Notes under the pieces: model-generated | What the model saw: only the letters and a program-made list of their open reading frames with translations | What the model was told of the DNA's origin: nothing | The model's database searches: none | Position numbers and translations under genes: made by a program | Assembly: GCF_019396385.1 (NCBI RefSeq) | Contig: NZ_JAHKRN010000017.1 | Coordinates: forward strand, 62,001-126,000 | DNA: 64,000 nt | Reading direction: 5' to 3' | DNA from: Nonomuraea harbinensis | Lineage (GTDB): Bacteria; Actinomycetota; Actinomycetes; Streptosporangiales; Streptosporangiaceae | In this document: positions 33,718 to 41,555 of the stretch, piece by piece | How positions within the stretch are numbered: the stretch's first letter is position 1 | How the letters are laid out: each line of letters opens with the position of its first letter

Positions 33718-34965
33718 TCAGGTGCGGTTCTTGCAGGTGTCGCGCACCTTGTAGAAGTACGACAGGTACTCGGTGTGCACGTCCCGCCCGGAGATCCTGA
33801 TCTGGGCGTCGTCCGCGTTCTCCAGGTGGGTGAAGTTGGCGCTGCCGGTGTAGACGCGGGGCGTGATGTCGTCGTCGTAGAAGCCGTCGGTCATCATCAG
33901 CTTCAGGTGCGGCACGACCGAGCGGCCGCCGGCGGTGAAGCGGCAGGGGGTCACCTGGATGCGGCGGCCGTTGACGGTCTTGGCCAGCTCGGCGCGGATG
34001 GTGGCGTCGGCGTTGCCGGTGCCGTCGGCGCTCTTGTAGTAGACCAGGTCCACCCAGCAGTTCTCGCCCCGCAGCCGGACCAGCTCCTGGGCGATGGCCA
34101 GCCGGTGCTGGTTGAAGTGGGTCAGCACGAGCCTGATGTCGGTCTGGCGGTAGACCCCGTCGGTGTCCTGGTAGCGGCACTCGACGAGCTTGAGGATGTT
34201 GGCGATGGGGTCGCCGCTCGACCTGGCGCGCGGGAAGAACGTGGCGCGGTACTTCGAGCCGGTCGGGGTGGTCCAGTAGTAGGCGGGGTTGGGCGCCTGC
34301 CGCCGGCCCAGCCGCAGGTCGTCGAAGTACGTGTAGTAACCGTTGTAGACGGCGGCGTCGGTCAGGGTGAACGCGTCGTTGTAGGAGTTGTACAGATACC
34401 AGTCGGACAGGTTGGACGAGGTCTGGAAGACGACGTTCCCGTGCGTGGTCCCGTTCACCTCGATGCCGGAGAACAGCGCGAACTTGCTGTGCAGGTAGTC
34501 GCGGCCGATGCAGCCGCGGTCGACCGCCGACGGGTTGGGATACTCGCAGCCGATCACGTACGAGCCGGCGCTCTCGTTCGCGCCGAGCACGGCCTTGAGG
34601 CGGGCGGTGATCTCGTCGTTGGCCCCGTTCTCCATGTCGTCGAGGATGACCTTGACGCGGACGCCGCGCTGGTGCGCCTGGATGAGCGCGTCGGCCACCT
34701 CGGTGGAGCGCTGGCCGGGGGAGAACTGGTGGTTGACGAACCTGATCTCGCTGGCCGTCCTGGCGGCCCTGATCAGCCGGATGAGCTGGTCCATCACGGC
34801 CGACTGCTGGGCGCTGGGCGTGCCGGGCACGCCGGAGTCGGCGACCGGGTCGTTGAACACGGGCGCGTTCAGCACCGGCGGGCCGGTGACGTCGGCGGAC
34901 GCGCTGCCGGCGGGTAACAGGGCCGCGGCCAGGCATAAGGCCACGAGCGTGGCGATTTTCTTCAT
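33718..34965 (-). CDS. Secreted phospholipase D-like protein
   Basis: A 415-residue exported protein. The signal peptide MKKIATLVALCLAAALLPAG ends SASA. Two PLD-type half-sites are seen: YLHSKFALFSG with SSNLSDW downstream, and VPHLKLMMTDGFYDDD with YTGSANFTH. The H-x-K pairs are present, while the D of HKD is replaced in the usual PLDc_2 way. It could be a phospholipase, nuclease or inactive binding protein. Several cysteine-containing loops (IGCEYPNPSAVDRGCIG) suggest disulfides. ATG 34965 with AAAGGCG upstream is preferred; ATG 35010 would place 15 residues before the signal peptide. Confidence 0.87.
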   Translation of the reverse strand: MKKIATLVALCLAAALLPAGSASADVTGPPVLNAPVFNDPVADSGVPGTPSAQQSAVMDQLIRLIRAARTASEIRFVNHQFSPGQRSTEVADALIQAHQRGVRVKVILDDMENGANDEITARLKAVLGANESAGSYVIGCEYPNPSAVDRGCIGRDYLHSKFALFSGIEVNGTTHGNVVFQTSSNLSDWYLYNSYNDAFTLTDAAVYNGYYTYFDDLRLGRRQAPNPAYYWTTPTGSKYRATFFPRARSSGDPIANILKLVECRYQDTDGVYRQTDIRLVLTHFNQHRLAIAQELVRLRGENCWVDLVYYKSADGTGNADATIRAELAKTVNGRRIQVTPCRFTAGGRSVVPHLKLMMTDGFYDDDITPRVYTGSANFTHLENADDAQIRISGRDVHTEYLSYFYKVRDTCKNRT

Positions 34966-35041
34966 GAAGAGCGCCTTTCTGCGTGACAGTTTTCGCTGCT
35001 CGACTGTCATACGCGGAAAGATCGCCTGTCAATGGCCCCTG

Positions 35042-36037
35042 TCAGGTGGACTCGCGGATCACCAGCTCCGTCGGGAGGACGACCGGCTCGGCCGGGAGTC
35101 CCTCGAACAGGTCCAGCAGCAGCCGTACCATCGCCGCCGTCTGCTCGATGACCGGGTGGCGGATCGTGGTCAGCGGCGGCTCGGTGTACTTGGCCGCCTC
35201 GATGTCGTCGAAGCCCACCAGCGCCACGTCGTCGGGCACCCGCCGGCCCGCCTGCCGCAGCGACTGCAGGGCGCCCACCGCCATCAGGTCGTTGGCCACG
35301 AACACCGCGTCGAGCTGCGGGTCGTCGCCGAGGAGTTGCCGCATGGCGACCGCGCCGGACTCGCGGGTGAAGTCGCCCACGGCGACGATCGAGCGGCGGT
35401 CGGAGTCGCGCAGCACGTTGCGGTAGCCGGTGAGCCTGTCCTGCCCGCCGATCATGTCCTGCGGCCCCGCGATGGTGGCGATGCGCCTGCGCCCCTGCTC
35501 CACCAGATGGCGCACCGCGGTCTCGGCCCCGCCCACGTTGTCGTTGTCGGCGTACGGGATGTCGACCGGGACGGCGGGCCGGCCGTACGAGACGACCGGG
35601 ACGCGCAGCCGGGACAGCGCGCTCGGCAGCGGGTCGGCGCCGTGCATGGAGATGAGCATGACCCCGTCGACGTGCCCGCCCGCGATGTAACGCTCCACCC
35701 GGGCGTGGCTCTTGGCCGACGAGGCCAGCATGAGCACGACCTGCTTGTTGACCGTCTCCAGCTCCAGGCTGGCCGAGCGGATCACCGTGGAGAACAGCGG
35801 GTCCTCCGAGAACACCCTGGTCGGCGGCTCGGAGACGACCAGGGCGATCGAGTCGGTGCGCTGGGTGACCAGGCTGCGCGCCGCCGAGTTGGGCACGTAG
35901 CCGAGCTCGTCGATGGCGCGCAGCACGGCGTCGCGGATCTGCGGGGCCACCGTCGTCTGGCCGTTGACGACACGGGACGCGGTGGCCCGCGAGACGCCCG
36001 CGCGGGCCGCGACCGCTTCCAGGGTGGGACGTCTCAT
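35042..36037 (-). CDS. LacI-family regulator (CebR/BglR-like) of the beta-glucoside operon
   Basis: A 331-residue repressor. The HTH is RRPTLEAVAARAGVSRATAS with RVVNGQTTVAP, followed by the LacI effector domain (SIALVVSEPP, VALVGFDDIEAAKYTEPPLT). It is the last gene of the operon SBP-permease-permease-GH1-lacI, 33 bp after the GH1 stop. In streptomycetes CebR represses a cebEFG-bglC operon and is released by cellobiose; gene order here is the same. Its likely target is the GAGAGCGCTCTC palindrome at 40531. Confidence 0.94.
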   Translation of the reverse strand: MRRPTLEAVAARAGVSRATASRVVNGQTTVAPQIRDAVLRAIDELGYVPNSAARSLVTQRTDSIALVVSEPPTRVFSEDPLFSTVIRSASLELETVNKQVVLMLASSAKSHARVERYIAGGHVDGVMLISMHGADPLPSALSRLRVPVVSYGRPAVPVDIPYADNDNVGGAETAVRHLVEQGRRRIATIAGPQDMIGGQDRLTGYRNVLRDSDRRSIVAVGDFTRESGAVAMRQLLGDDPQLDAVFVANDLMAVGALQSLRQAGRRVPDDVALVGFDDIEAAKYTEPPLTTIRHPVIEQTAAMVRLLLDLFEGLPAEPVVLPTELVIREST

Positions 36038-36070
36038 GGCAACACCAAAAGGGAGGGCACGGAAGGAAAT

Positions 36071-37441
36071 CTACAGGCGGTTCGCGGCGATCACATCGCG
36101 ATACCACAGCGCGCTGTCCTTGAGGACCCTGGCCTGCGTCGCGTAGTCCACGTGCACGATGCCGAACCTGCGCCGGTAGCCCTCCGCCCACTCGAAGTTG
36201 TCGAGCAACGACCAGACGAGATAGCCCCGGAGGTCGGCCCCCGCCTCGATGGCCCGGCCCACCTCGCGCAGGTGGCCGCGGAGGAAGGACACCCGGTCCG
36301 CGTCGTGGACCCTGCCGTCCTCCACCACGTCGTCGAAGGCCGCGCCGTTCTCGGTGACCATGAGGCCCACGTCCGGATAGTCCTTCGACAGCCGCACCAG
36401 CAGCCGCGACAGGCCGTCGGGCACGATCGGCCAGCCCATCGCGGTGACCGGCGCGTCGGCGGGGGCGAAGCGGATGTCCTCCGAACCCGGCCAGGCCGCG
36501 TCCGCCGGCAGCCCGGGCCCCGCCTCGACCACGCACGGGTTGTAGTAGTTGATCCCGATCAGGTCGATCGGCGCGTTGATCGCCTCCAGGTCGCCGTCCA
36601 GGATGTGGCCGGTGCCGCCGTTGCGCCCGGCGGCGGCCAGCACCTCCTCCGGGTAGCGGCCGTGGAGCGCGGGGTCCAGGAACTGCCGGGTCAGCAGCGC
36701 GTGGACCCGGTCGACGGCCGCCGCGTCGGCCTCGTCCGGCACCGCCTCGTGGTCGTTCACCTGGGCCGGGGTGAGCACGGGGGAGGAGTTGACGACCAGC
36801 ATGATGCTGGCCGCGCCCGCCTCCCGCAGCCGGGCCGCCGCAAGGCCGTGGCCCAGCAGCAGGTGGTGGGCCGAGCGCATGGCGGAGGCCGGGTCCTTGC
36901 GCCCGGGCGCGTGCACGCCGTTGCCGTAGCCGAGGAAGGCCGCCACCCACGGCTCGTTCAGCGTCGCCCAGTTCTGTACGCGGTCGCCCAGCCGGTCGTG
37001 CACGACGGCCGCGTACTCGGCGAAGCGGTGGGCGGTGTCGCGGTTCGCCCACCCGCCCCGGTCCTCCAGCGCCTGCGGGAGGTCCCAGTGGTAGAGCGTG
37101 AGGTACGGGGAGATCCCGGCCTCCAGCAGCTCGTCCACGAGCCTGTCGTAGAAGGCCAGCCCGCGCGGGTTCGCCGGCCCGCGCCCGTCGGGCTGGATGC
37201 GCGGCCAGGCCACCGAGAACCGGTAGGCGGCCAGGCCCAGCTCGCGCATGAGGGCGACGTCGTCGCGGTATCGGTGGTAGTGGTCGCAGGCGACGTCGCC
37301 GGTGTCGCCGTCGGCCACGTTGCCGGGGGCGTGGGAGAAGGTGTCCCAGATCGACTGGCCTCGCCCGTCCTCCTTGACCGCCCCCTCGATCTGATAGGAA
37401 GCCGTAGCGGCACCCCAGACGAAGTTTTCCGGGAAAATCAT
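36071..37441 (-). CDS. GH1 beta-glucosidase
   Basis: A 456-residue cytosolic family 1 glycosidase. The N-terminal FPENFVWGAATASYQIEGA is the family signature. The acid/base is Glu163 in ATLNEPW and the nucleophile Glu364 in MVTENGAAF; SLLDNFEWAEGY near the end forms part of the glucose-binding subsite. It hydrolyses cellobiose or other aryl/oligo beta-glucosides after import. Its ATG overlaps the stop of the upstream permease by 4 bp, so translation is coupled. The closest functional analogue is streptomycete BglC. Confidence 0.95.
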   Translation of the reverse strand: MIFPENFVWGAATASYQIEGAVKEDGRGQSIWDTFSHAPGNVADGDTGDVACDHYHRYRDDVALMRELGLAAYRFSVAWPRIQPDGRGPANPRGLAFYDRLVDELLEAGISPYLTLYHWDLPQALEDRGGWANRDTAHRFAEYAAVVHDRLGDRVQNWATLNEPWVAAFLGYGNGVHAPGRKDPASAMRSAHHLLLGHGLAAARLREAGAASIMLVVNSSPVLTPAQVNDHEAVPDEADAAAVDRVHALLTRQFLDPALHGRYPEEVLAAAGRNGGTGHILDGDLEAINAPIDLIGINYYNPCVVEAGPGLPADAAWPGSEDIRFAPADAPVTAMGWPIVPDGLSRLLVRLSKDYPDVGLMVTENGAAFDDVVEDGRVHDADRVSFLRGHLREVGRAIEAGADLRGYLVWSLLDNFEWAEGYRRRFGIVHVDYATQARVLKDSALWYRDVIAANRL

Positions 37442-38241
37442 CCCTTGACCGCTCCTTGCATGATTCCGCCGATGATTTGCTTGCCGAACAGGGCGAAGAC
37501 GATGACGAGCGGCAGGGTCCCCACCGCCGTGCCCGCCAGGCCCAGTACGTAGTCGTTGACGTATCCGCTGGCCAGCGTCGACAGCGCCACCTGGACCGTC
37601 GGGTTGTCCGGGGTGAGTACGACGAGCGGCCAGAAGTAGTCGTTCCAGGCCGACATGAACGTCAGCATGCCCAGCACGGCCGCCGCGGGCCGGGCGGCGG
37701 GCAGCACGACGTGCCAGAACAGCCCCCAGGTCGTGCAGCCGTCGACCCGCCCCGCCTCCAGCAGCTCCGTCGGCAGCGCCCTGCTCAGGTACTGCGTCAT
37801 GAAGAACACGCCGAAGGCGTTGACCAGCGCCGGCACGATCAGCGCGTAGTTGGTGCCGGTCCACTCCAGCTTGATCATGAGCATGTAGAGCGGGATGATG
37901 CCGAGCTGGGCCGGCACCATCATGGTCGCGACCGTGATCACGAGCATGATGTTCTTGCCCCTGAAGCGCAGCTTGGCGAAGGCGAACCCGGCCAGCGTCG
38001 AGAAGAACATCACCGCGATCGAGATCGACCCGGCCACGATGAACGAGTTGAGCAGCGCCAGCCCGAACGGCACCGTGTCGAAGACCCGGGCCACGTTGGC
38101 GAAGAAGTTGCCGCCGGGCAGCAGCGGCGGCGGCACCTGGGCCAGCGCCGAGTTGTGCCGGGAGGCCACCACCACGCTGTAGTAGAGCGGGAACGCGGAG
38201 AAGAACGCCACCGCCGTCAGCGTCAGATAGCGCAGCTTCAT
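37438..38241 (-). CDS. ABC beta-glucoside importer permease (CebG/MalG-type)
   Basis: A 267-residue six-helix permease starting LTLTAVAFFSAFPLYYSVVV. The EAA loop is ELLEAGRVDGCTTWGLFWHVVLP and the end KQIIGGIMQGAVKG has the MalG-type KG tail. It overlaps the genes on both sides by 4 bp (ATGA each). Confidence 0.93.
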   Translation of the reverse strand: MKLRYLTLTAVAFFSAFPLYYSVVVASRHNSALAQVPPPLLPGGNFFANVARVFDTVPFGLALLNSFIVAGSISIAVMFFSTLAGFAFAKLRFRGKNIMLVITVATMMVPAQLGIIPLYMLMIKLEWTGTNYALIVPALVNAFGVFFMTQYLSRALPTELLEAGRVDGCTTWGLFWHVVLPAARPAAAVLGMLTFMSAWNDYFWPLVVLTPDNPTVQVALSTLASGYVNDYVLGLAGTAVGTLPLVIVFALFGKQIIGGIMQGAVKG

Positions 38242-39194
38242 ATCACTCCGCCCTTCACGCGCCTGGTCACCAGGTAGTTGATGCCGGCGACGACCACGAC
38301 GAACAGGAACATCACCCACGAGGCCGCCGAGGCGTAGCCGAAGTCGAACTTGGTGAACCCGTGCTCGTAGACGTAGAGCGCCAGCGTCTGGAACTGCCGG
38401 TCGGGCCCGCCCGTGACGAGGCCGCCCCCGCCGCCGCTGCTGGTGCCGAAGAGCAGCGGCTCGGCGATGACCTGCATGGCGCCGATGGTCGAGACGATGA
38501 CCACGAAGATGATCGTCGGCCGGATCATCGGCACGGTGATCCTGACCAGTTGCTTGAGGTTGCTCGCCCCGTCCAGGGTCGCGGCCTCGTACAGCTCGCG
38601 CGGCACGGCCTGCATGGCGGCCAGGAAGATGAGCGCGTTGTAGCCCGTCCACCGCCACATGATCATCACCGAGAGCGCGAGGTGCGAGGTCGCGGTGCCG
38701 GCGGCCCAGTCGATCTGGCCCACGCCGAACCACGACAGCACCCAGTTGATCAGGCCGAAGTCCCGCCCGAACAGCTGGCTGAAGATGACCACCACGGCCA
38801 CGACGCTGGTGACGTTGGGCACCAGCAGCGAGACCCGGAAGAGGGTCTGGAAGCGCAGCCGCCTGTTCAGCAGGTGCGCCAGCCAGATGGCCAGCACGAG
38901 CTGCGGCGCGGTCGACAGGATGCCGATCGACAGCGTGTTGAAGGTGGCGTTCCAGAAGTAGTCGTCGGCCAGCAGCGTCCCGTAGTTCCGCATCCCGACG
39001 AAGGTCTGCTCCTCGTCCAGGAGCGTCCACTCGTGCAGGCTGACCCAGGCCGTGTAGGCGAGCGGGAACAGGCCGAACGCGGCGAACAGCAGGAAGAAGG
39101 GCGCCACGTAGGCGTACGGCGACACCCTCGTGTCGAGGGTGTGCCGCACACTGGTCCTACGCCTCCGCCCTACAGCGAGAGGGAGGGTGCTCAT
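38238..39194 (-). CDS. ABC beta-glucoside importer permease (CebF/MalF-type)
   Basis: A 318-residue permease with a basic N-terminal tail (GRRRRTSVRH) and six helices beginning YVAPFFLLFAAFGLFPLAY. The EAA loop is ELYEAATLDGASNLKQLVRITVP. A glycine-rich periplasmic loop (TSSGGGGGLVTGGPD) is longer than usual. ATG 39194 overlaps the binding-protein stop by 4 bp. Confidence 0.93.
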   Translation of the reverse strand: MSTLPLAVGRRRRTSVRHTLDTRVSPYAYVAPFFLLFAAFGLFPLAYTAWVSLHEWTLLDEEQTFVGMRNYGTLLADDYFWNATFNTLSIGILSTAPQLVLAIWLAHLLNRRLRFQTLFRVSLLVPNVTSVVAVVVIFSQLFGRDFGLINWVLSWFGVGQIDWAAGTATSHLALSVMIMWRWTGYNALIFLAAMQAVPRELYEAATLDGASNLKQLVRITVPMIRPTIIFVVIVSTIGAMQVIAEPLLFGTSSGGGGGLVTGGPDRQFQTLALYVYEHGFTKFDFGYASAASWVMFLFVVVVAGINYLVTRRVKGGVI

Positions 39195-40492
39195 TTGATC
39201 TTCTTGACGTCCTCGAGCACCTGCGCCCACGCCTCGTCCGGGGTCTGCTTGCCCTGCTCGACCCGGCCCAGGCCGTTGCCGATGGCGACCCGCACGTCGG
39301 CCTCCTTCGGGCCGAGGTGCTGCGGCTTCAGCGCCTTGGCGGCCTCGGAGTAGATCTTGCCGATCGGGGCGTCACCGAAGAACGGCTTGGTGAACGACTG
39401 GATCGACGGGTCGTCGTACAGGGCGGGGATGGACGGGAAGGTGCCCTCCTCCTTGAAGACCTTGGCCTGGTTCTCCTTGGAGGTCAGGAAGTCGATCAGC
39501 TCGGCGGCCTCCTTCGGGTGCTTGCTCTGCGCGGGCACCATCAGGTGGGAGCCGCCGCTGTTGCCGGAGCCGCCGGGCACGGTGGCGATGTCCCACTTGC
39601 CGGAGGCGTCCTGGGCCTGCTCCTGGATGAAGCCGGTCATCCAGGCCGGGCAGATGATGGTGGCGAACGAGCCCTTGGCGAAGCCGGTGTTCCACGGCGG
39701 CGAGAAGGCCGCGAGCTTGGCGGTCAGGCCCTCGGTGGTGATCTGGTTGGACAGGTCCCAGGCCCTCTTCACGTCCGGGTTGGAGTCCACGATGATCGTG
39801 TCCTGCGCGTCGTAGAGCCCGACGGGCGCCTGGTTCACCATGGCGCGGAAGATCTCACCGGGGGAGTCGACGAACTTGGCGCCCTCCACGTTCGCGGCGG
39901 CGAACTTCTTGCCGGTGGCGATGTAGTCGTCCCACGTCGGCCAGAGCTGCCCGACCTCCTCCCGGTCCTCGGGCAGCCCGGCCTTCTTGAACAGGTCCTT
40001 GCGGTAGCACATGGCCAGGCCGCCGACGTCGGTGCCGAGGCCGAGCAGCTGCCCGCCGTCCTTGCTGAGGCCCTGCTGCCACTTCCAGTCGAGGTACTCC
40101 GGCTGCCGCTTGTCGAGCCCGAACTGCTTGAGGTCGGTGAACTTCTGCGGCTGCGCGGTGAAGGTGCTGATGTAGCCCACCTCGACGCCCTCGATGTCGG
40201 CGGCGCCTGCGTTCGTGGCCAGCCGCTTGACGAGGTTGTTGTGGTGGTCGTTGAACTGGGTGACGTTCTCGACGATCTCGACGTTCGGGTGGGTCTTCTT
40301 GTACTCCTCGTAGAGCGGCTTGAAGCCGAAGTCGCCGAAGAGGTTGACGGTCAGCTTGATCTTCTCCGCGGGCGCGGCGTCGGCGCCCGCGGTGTCGCCG
40401 CCGCCACCCCCGCCGCCACCGCACGCGGTGGCGAGGCCGAGCAGGGACGCGGTGATCAAGGGTACGGCGATGCGCCGGAAACGAGGAGCCAT
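39191..40492 (-). CDS. ABC beta-glucoside importer, substrate-binding lipoprotein (CebE-like)
   Basis: A 433-residue binding protein. The signal peptide MAPRFRRIAVPLITASLLGL leads to the lipobox ATAC; a run of eight glycines follows the lipidated cysteine as a flexible tether. The fold landmarks TWDDYIATGKKF, FATIICPAWMTGFI and EAAELIDFLTSKENQ are those of family 1 oligosaccharide binders. It is the first gene of the operon. The promoter region upstream carries GAGAGCGCTCTC (40531), close to the published CebR box TGGGAGCGCTCCCA, so cellobiose or cello-oligosaccharides are the likely ligands. Confidence 0.93.
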   Translation of the reverse strand: MAPRFRRIAVPLITASLLGLATACGGGGGGGGDTAGADAAPAEKIKLTVNLFGDFGFKPLYEEYKKTHPNVEIVENVTQFNDHHNNLVKRLATNAGAADIEGVEVGYISTFTAQPQKFTDLKQFGLDKRQPEYLDWKWQQGLSKDGGQLLGLGTDVGGLAMCYRKDLFKKAGLPEDREEVGQLWPTWDDYIATGKKFAAANVEGAKFVDSPGEIFRAMVNQAPVGLYDAQDTIIVDSNPDVKRAWDLSNQITTEGLTAKLAAFSPPWNTGFAKGSFATIICPAWMTGFIQEQAQDASGKWDIATVPGGSGNSGGSHLMVPAQSKHPKEAAELIDFLTSKENQAKVFKEEGTFPSIPALYDDPSIQSFTKPFFGDAPIGKIYSEAAKALKPQHLGPKEADVRVAIGNGLGRVEQGKQTPDEAWAQVLEDVKKIK

Positions 40493-40530
40493 GGAGCCCT
40501 CCGGGACTGGGAGCCATAGGGGAGTGGTGA

Positions 40531-40542
40531 GAGAGCGCTCTC
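40531..40542 (-). promoter_or_regulatory. CebR-box-like operator
   Basis: Perfect palindrome GAGAGCGCTCTC, 38 bp before the binding-protein start. It shares the core GAGCGCTC with the streptomycete CebR box. Confidence 0.75.
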
Positions 40543-40587
40543 CGAAAACTTTCAGACAGATCCATGCGGGCTGTCAACGGCTGCGGA

Positions 40588-40619
40588 GTAACGATCGCCG
40601 TTACCGAGAGAGCGATCTC
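40588..40619. promoter_or_regulatory. Second operator-like pair: GTAACG/CGTTAC palindrome and degenerate CebR box
   Basis: GTAACG-atcgc-CGTTAC (40588-40604) is followed at once by GAGAGCGATCTC (40608-40619), one base different from the operator at 40531. The rest of the 341-bp spacer 40493-40833 has no coding frame I trust. Confidence 0.5.
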
Positions 40620-40759
40620 AGGGCTGGTGGACGGTGCTCGGCCGATCTTCGTGATTTACTGGACCTCATCGGCCTGTCGCCTGATCGGCGGCCGGACGCC
40701 CACCTTCTCCCAGGCGTGACGTCAGTGTGCCGCCGGCGGGCGGGCGCCGGACTCGTTAA

Positions 40760-40773
40760 TAAGCACGCGCTCA
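40760..40773 (+). promoter_or_regulatory. TetR regulon palindrome, site 1
   Basis: TAAGCA-CG-CGCTCA, 60 bp before the TetR start; fits the half-site TRAKCR on both sides, which suggests autoregulation. Confidence 0.65.
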
Positions 40774-40833
40774 CATTATCTGAAGTACGATGACAGCGGC
40801 ATCGCCGTCGGGCAACGCTCGGATTGAGGAGTC

Positions 40834-41463
40834 ATGGGCCAGAAGACCAAGAGTGCGGGCCGCCCACGTCGCAGCAACGTGCGCGGGGAGAACACCCGGG
40901 CGCGGTTGATCGACGCGGCACTTGAGTCCTTCTCCACGCGGAGCTTCCACGGCACCGGGACGCGCGACATCGCGGAGGCGGCCGGCATGAGCCAGGCGGC
41001 GATGTACGTCCACTATCCGACGAAGGAAGACCTGCTCTACCAGATCTCCTATGACGGCCATCTGGAGATCGAGGGCGTCGTGCTCGACGCCGTGGCCCGC
41101 GGCTCCTCGCCCAAGGAGCAGCTCGCCGAGGTGATGTACGACTTCACCGTGTGGCACGCGCGCTCGCACACCCGGGCCCGCGTCATCAACTACGAGCTGG
41201 GCGGGCTGACCCCCGAGCACCGGGAGGAGATCGCCACGTTCCGTCGCAGGCTGGAGGCCACGATGCGGCGGATCCTGGTGGCGGGCGTGGAGGAGGGCGG
41301 CTTCCTCGTGCCGGATCCGTCCATGACCGCGCTGGCGCTGCTGTCGCTGGGGATCGACGTCTCGCGGTGGTACCGCGACAACGGCCGGTGGACGCCCGAG
41401 GACATCGGGGAGCGGTACCGGTACCTGGCCCTGCGGATCGCGCTCGGGTTGCCACAAAAATAA
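40834..41463 (+). CDS. TetR-family regulator of the catabolic island
   Basis: A 209-residue repressor. The basic tail GRPRRSNVRGENTRARLIDA leads into the TetR helix-turn-helix: FHGTGTRDIAEAAGMSQAAMYVHYPTKEDLLY (motif parts TRDIAEAAGMS and MYVHYPTKEDLL). The C-terminal ligand-binding domain, about 70-205, has EVMYDFTVWHARSHTRARVI. This HTH type is close to KstR2-like regulators that sense acyl-CoA thioesters. It lies at the left end of a 17-kb island whose promoters share a 14-bp palindrome, one copy upstream and one copy at its stop codon before the CoA-ligase gene. Confidence 0.93.
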   Translation: MGQKTKSAGRPRRSNVRGENTRARLIDAALESFSTRSFHGTGTRDIAEAAGMSQAAMYVHYPTKEDLLYQISYDGHLEIEGVVLDAVARGSSPKEQLAEVMYDFTVWHARSHTRARVINYELGGLTPEHREEIATFRRRLEATMRRILVAGVEEGGFLVPDPSMTALALLSLGIDVSRWYRDNGRWTPEDIGERYRYLALRIALGLPQK

Positions 41464-41474
41464 GCAATCGATCG
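41461..41474 (+). promoter_or_regulatory. TetR regulon palindrome, site 2 (one half degenerate)
   Basis: TAAGCA-AT-CGATCG, overlapping the TetR stop codon and 82 bp before the acyl-CoA synthetase. The right half departs from the consensus at one base. Confidence 0.5.
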
Positions 41475-41555
41475 TTTACTTGCGCATCCGATTACGGCAA
41501 AGTGGTGCCGCGGGTGCGGCGAGCGTCGCACCTTGAGGGGTTCCAGGAGGGACAG

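Noticed and set aside
34508..37552. Plus-strand frame of about 1000 codons over the LacI and GH1 genes
   Set aside because: It crosses three well-supported minus-strand genes and contains no recognisable domain.
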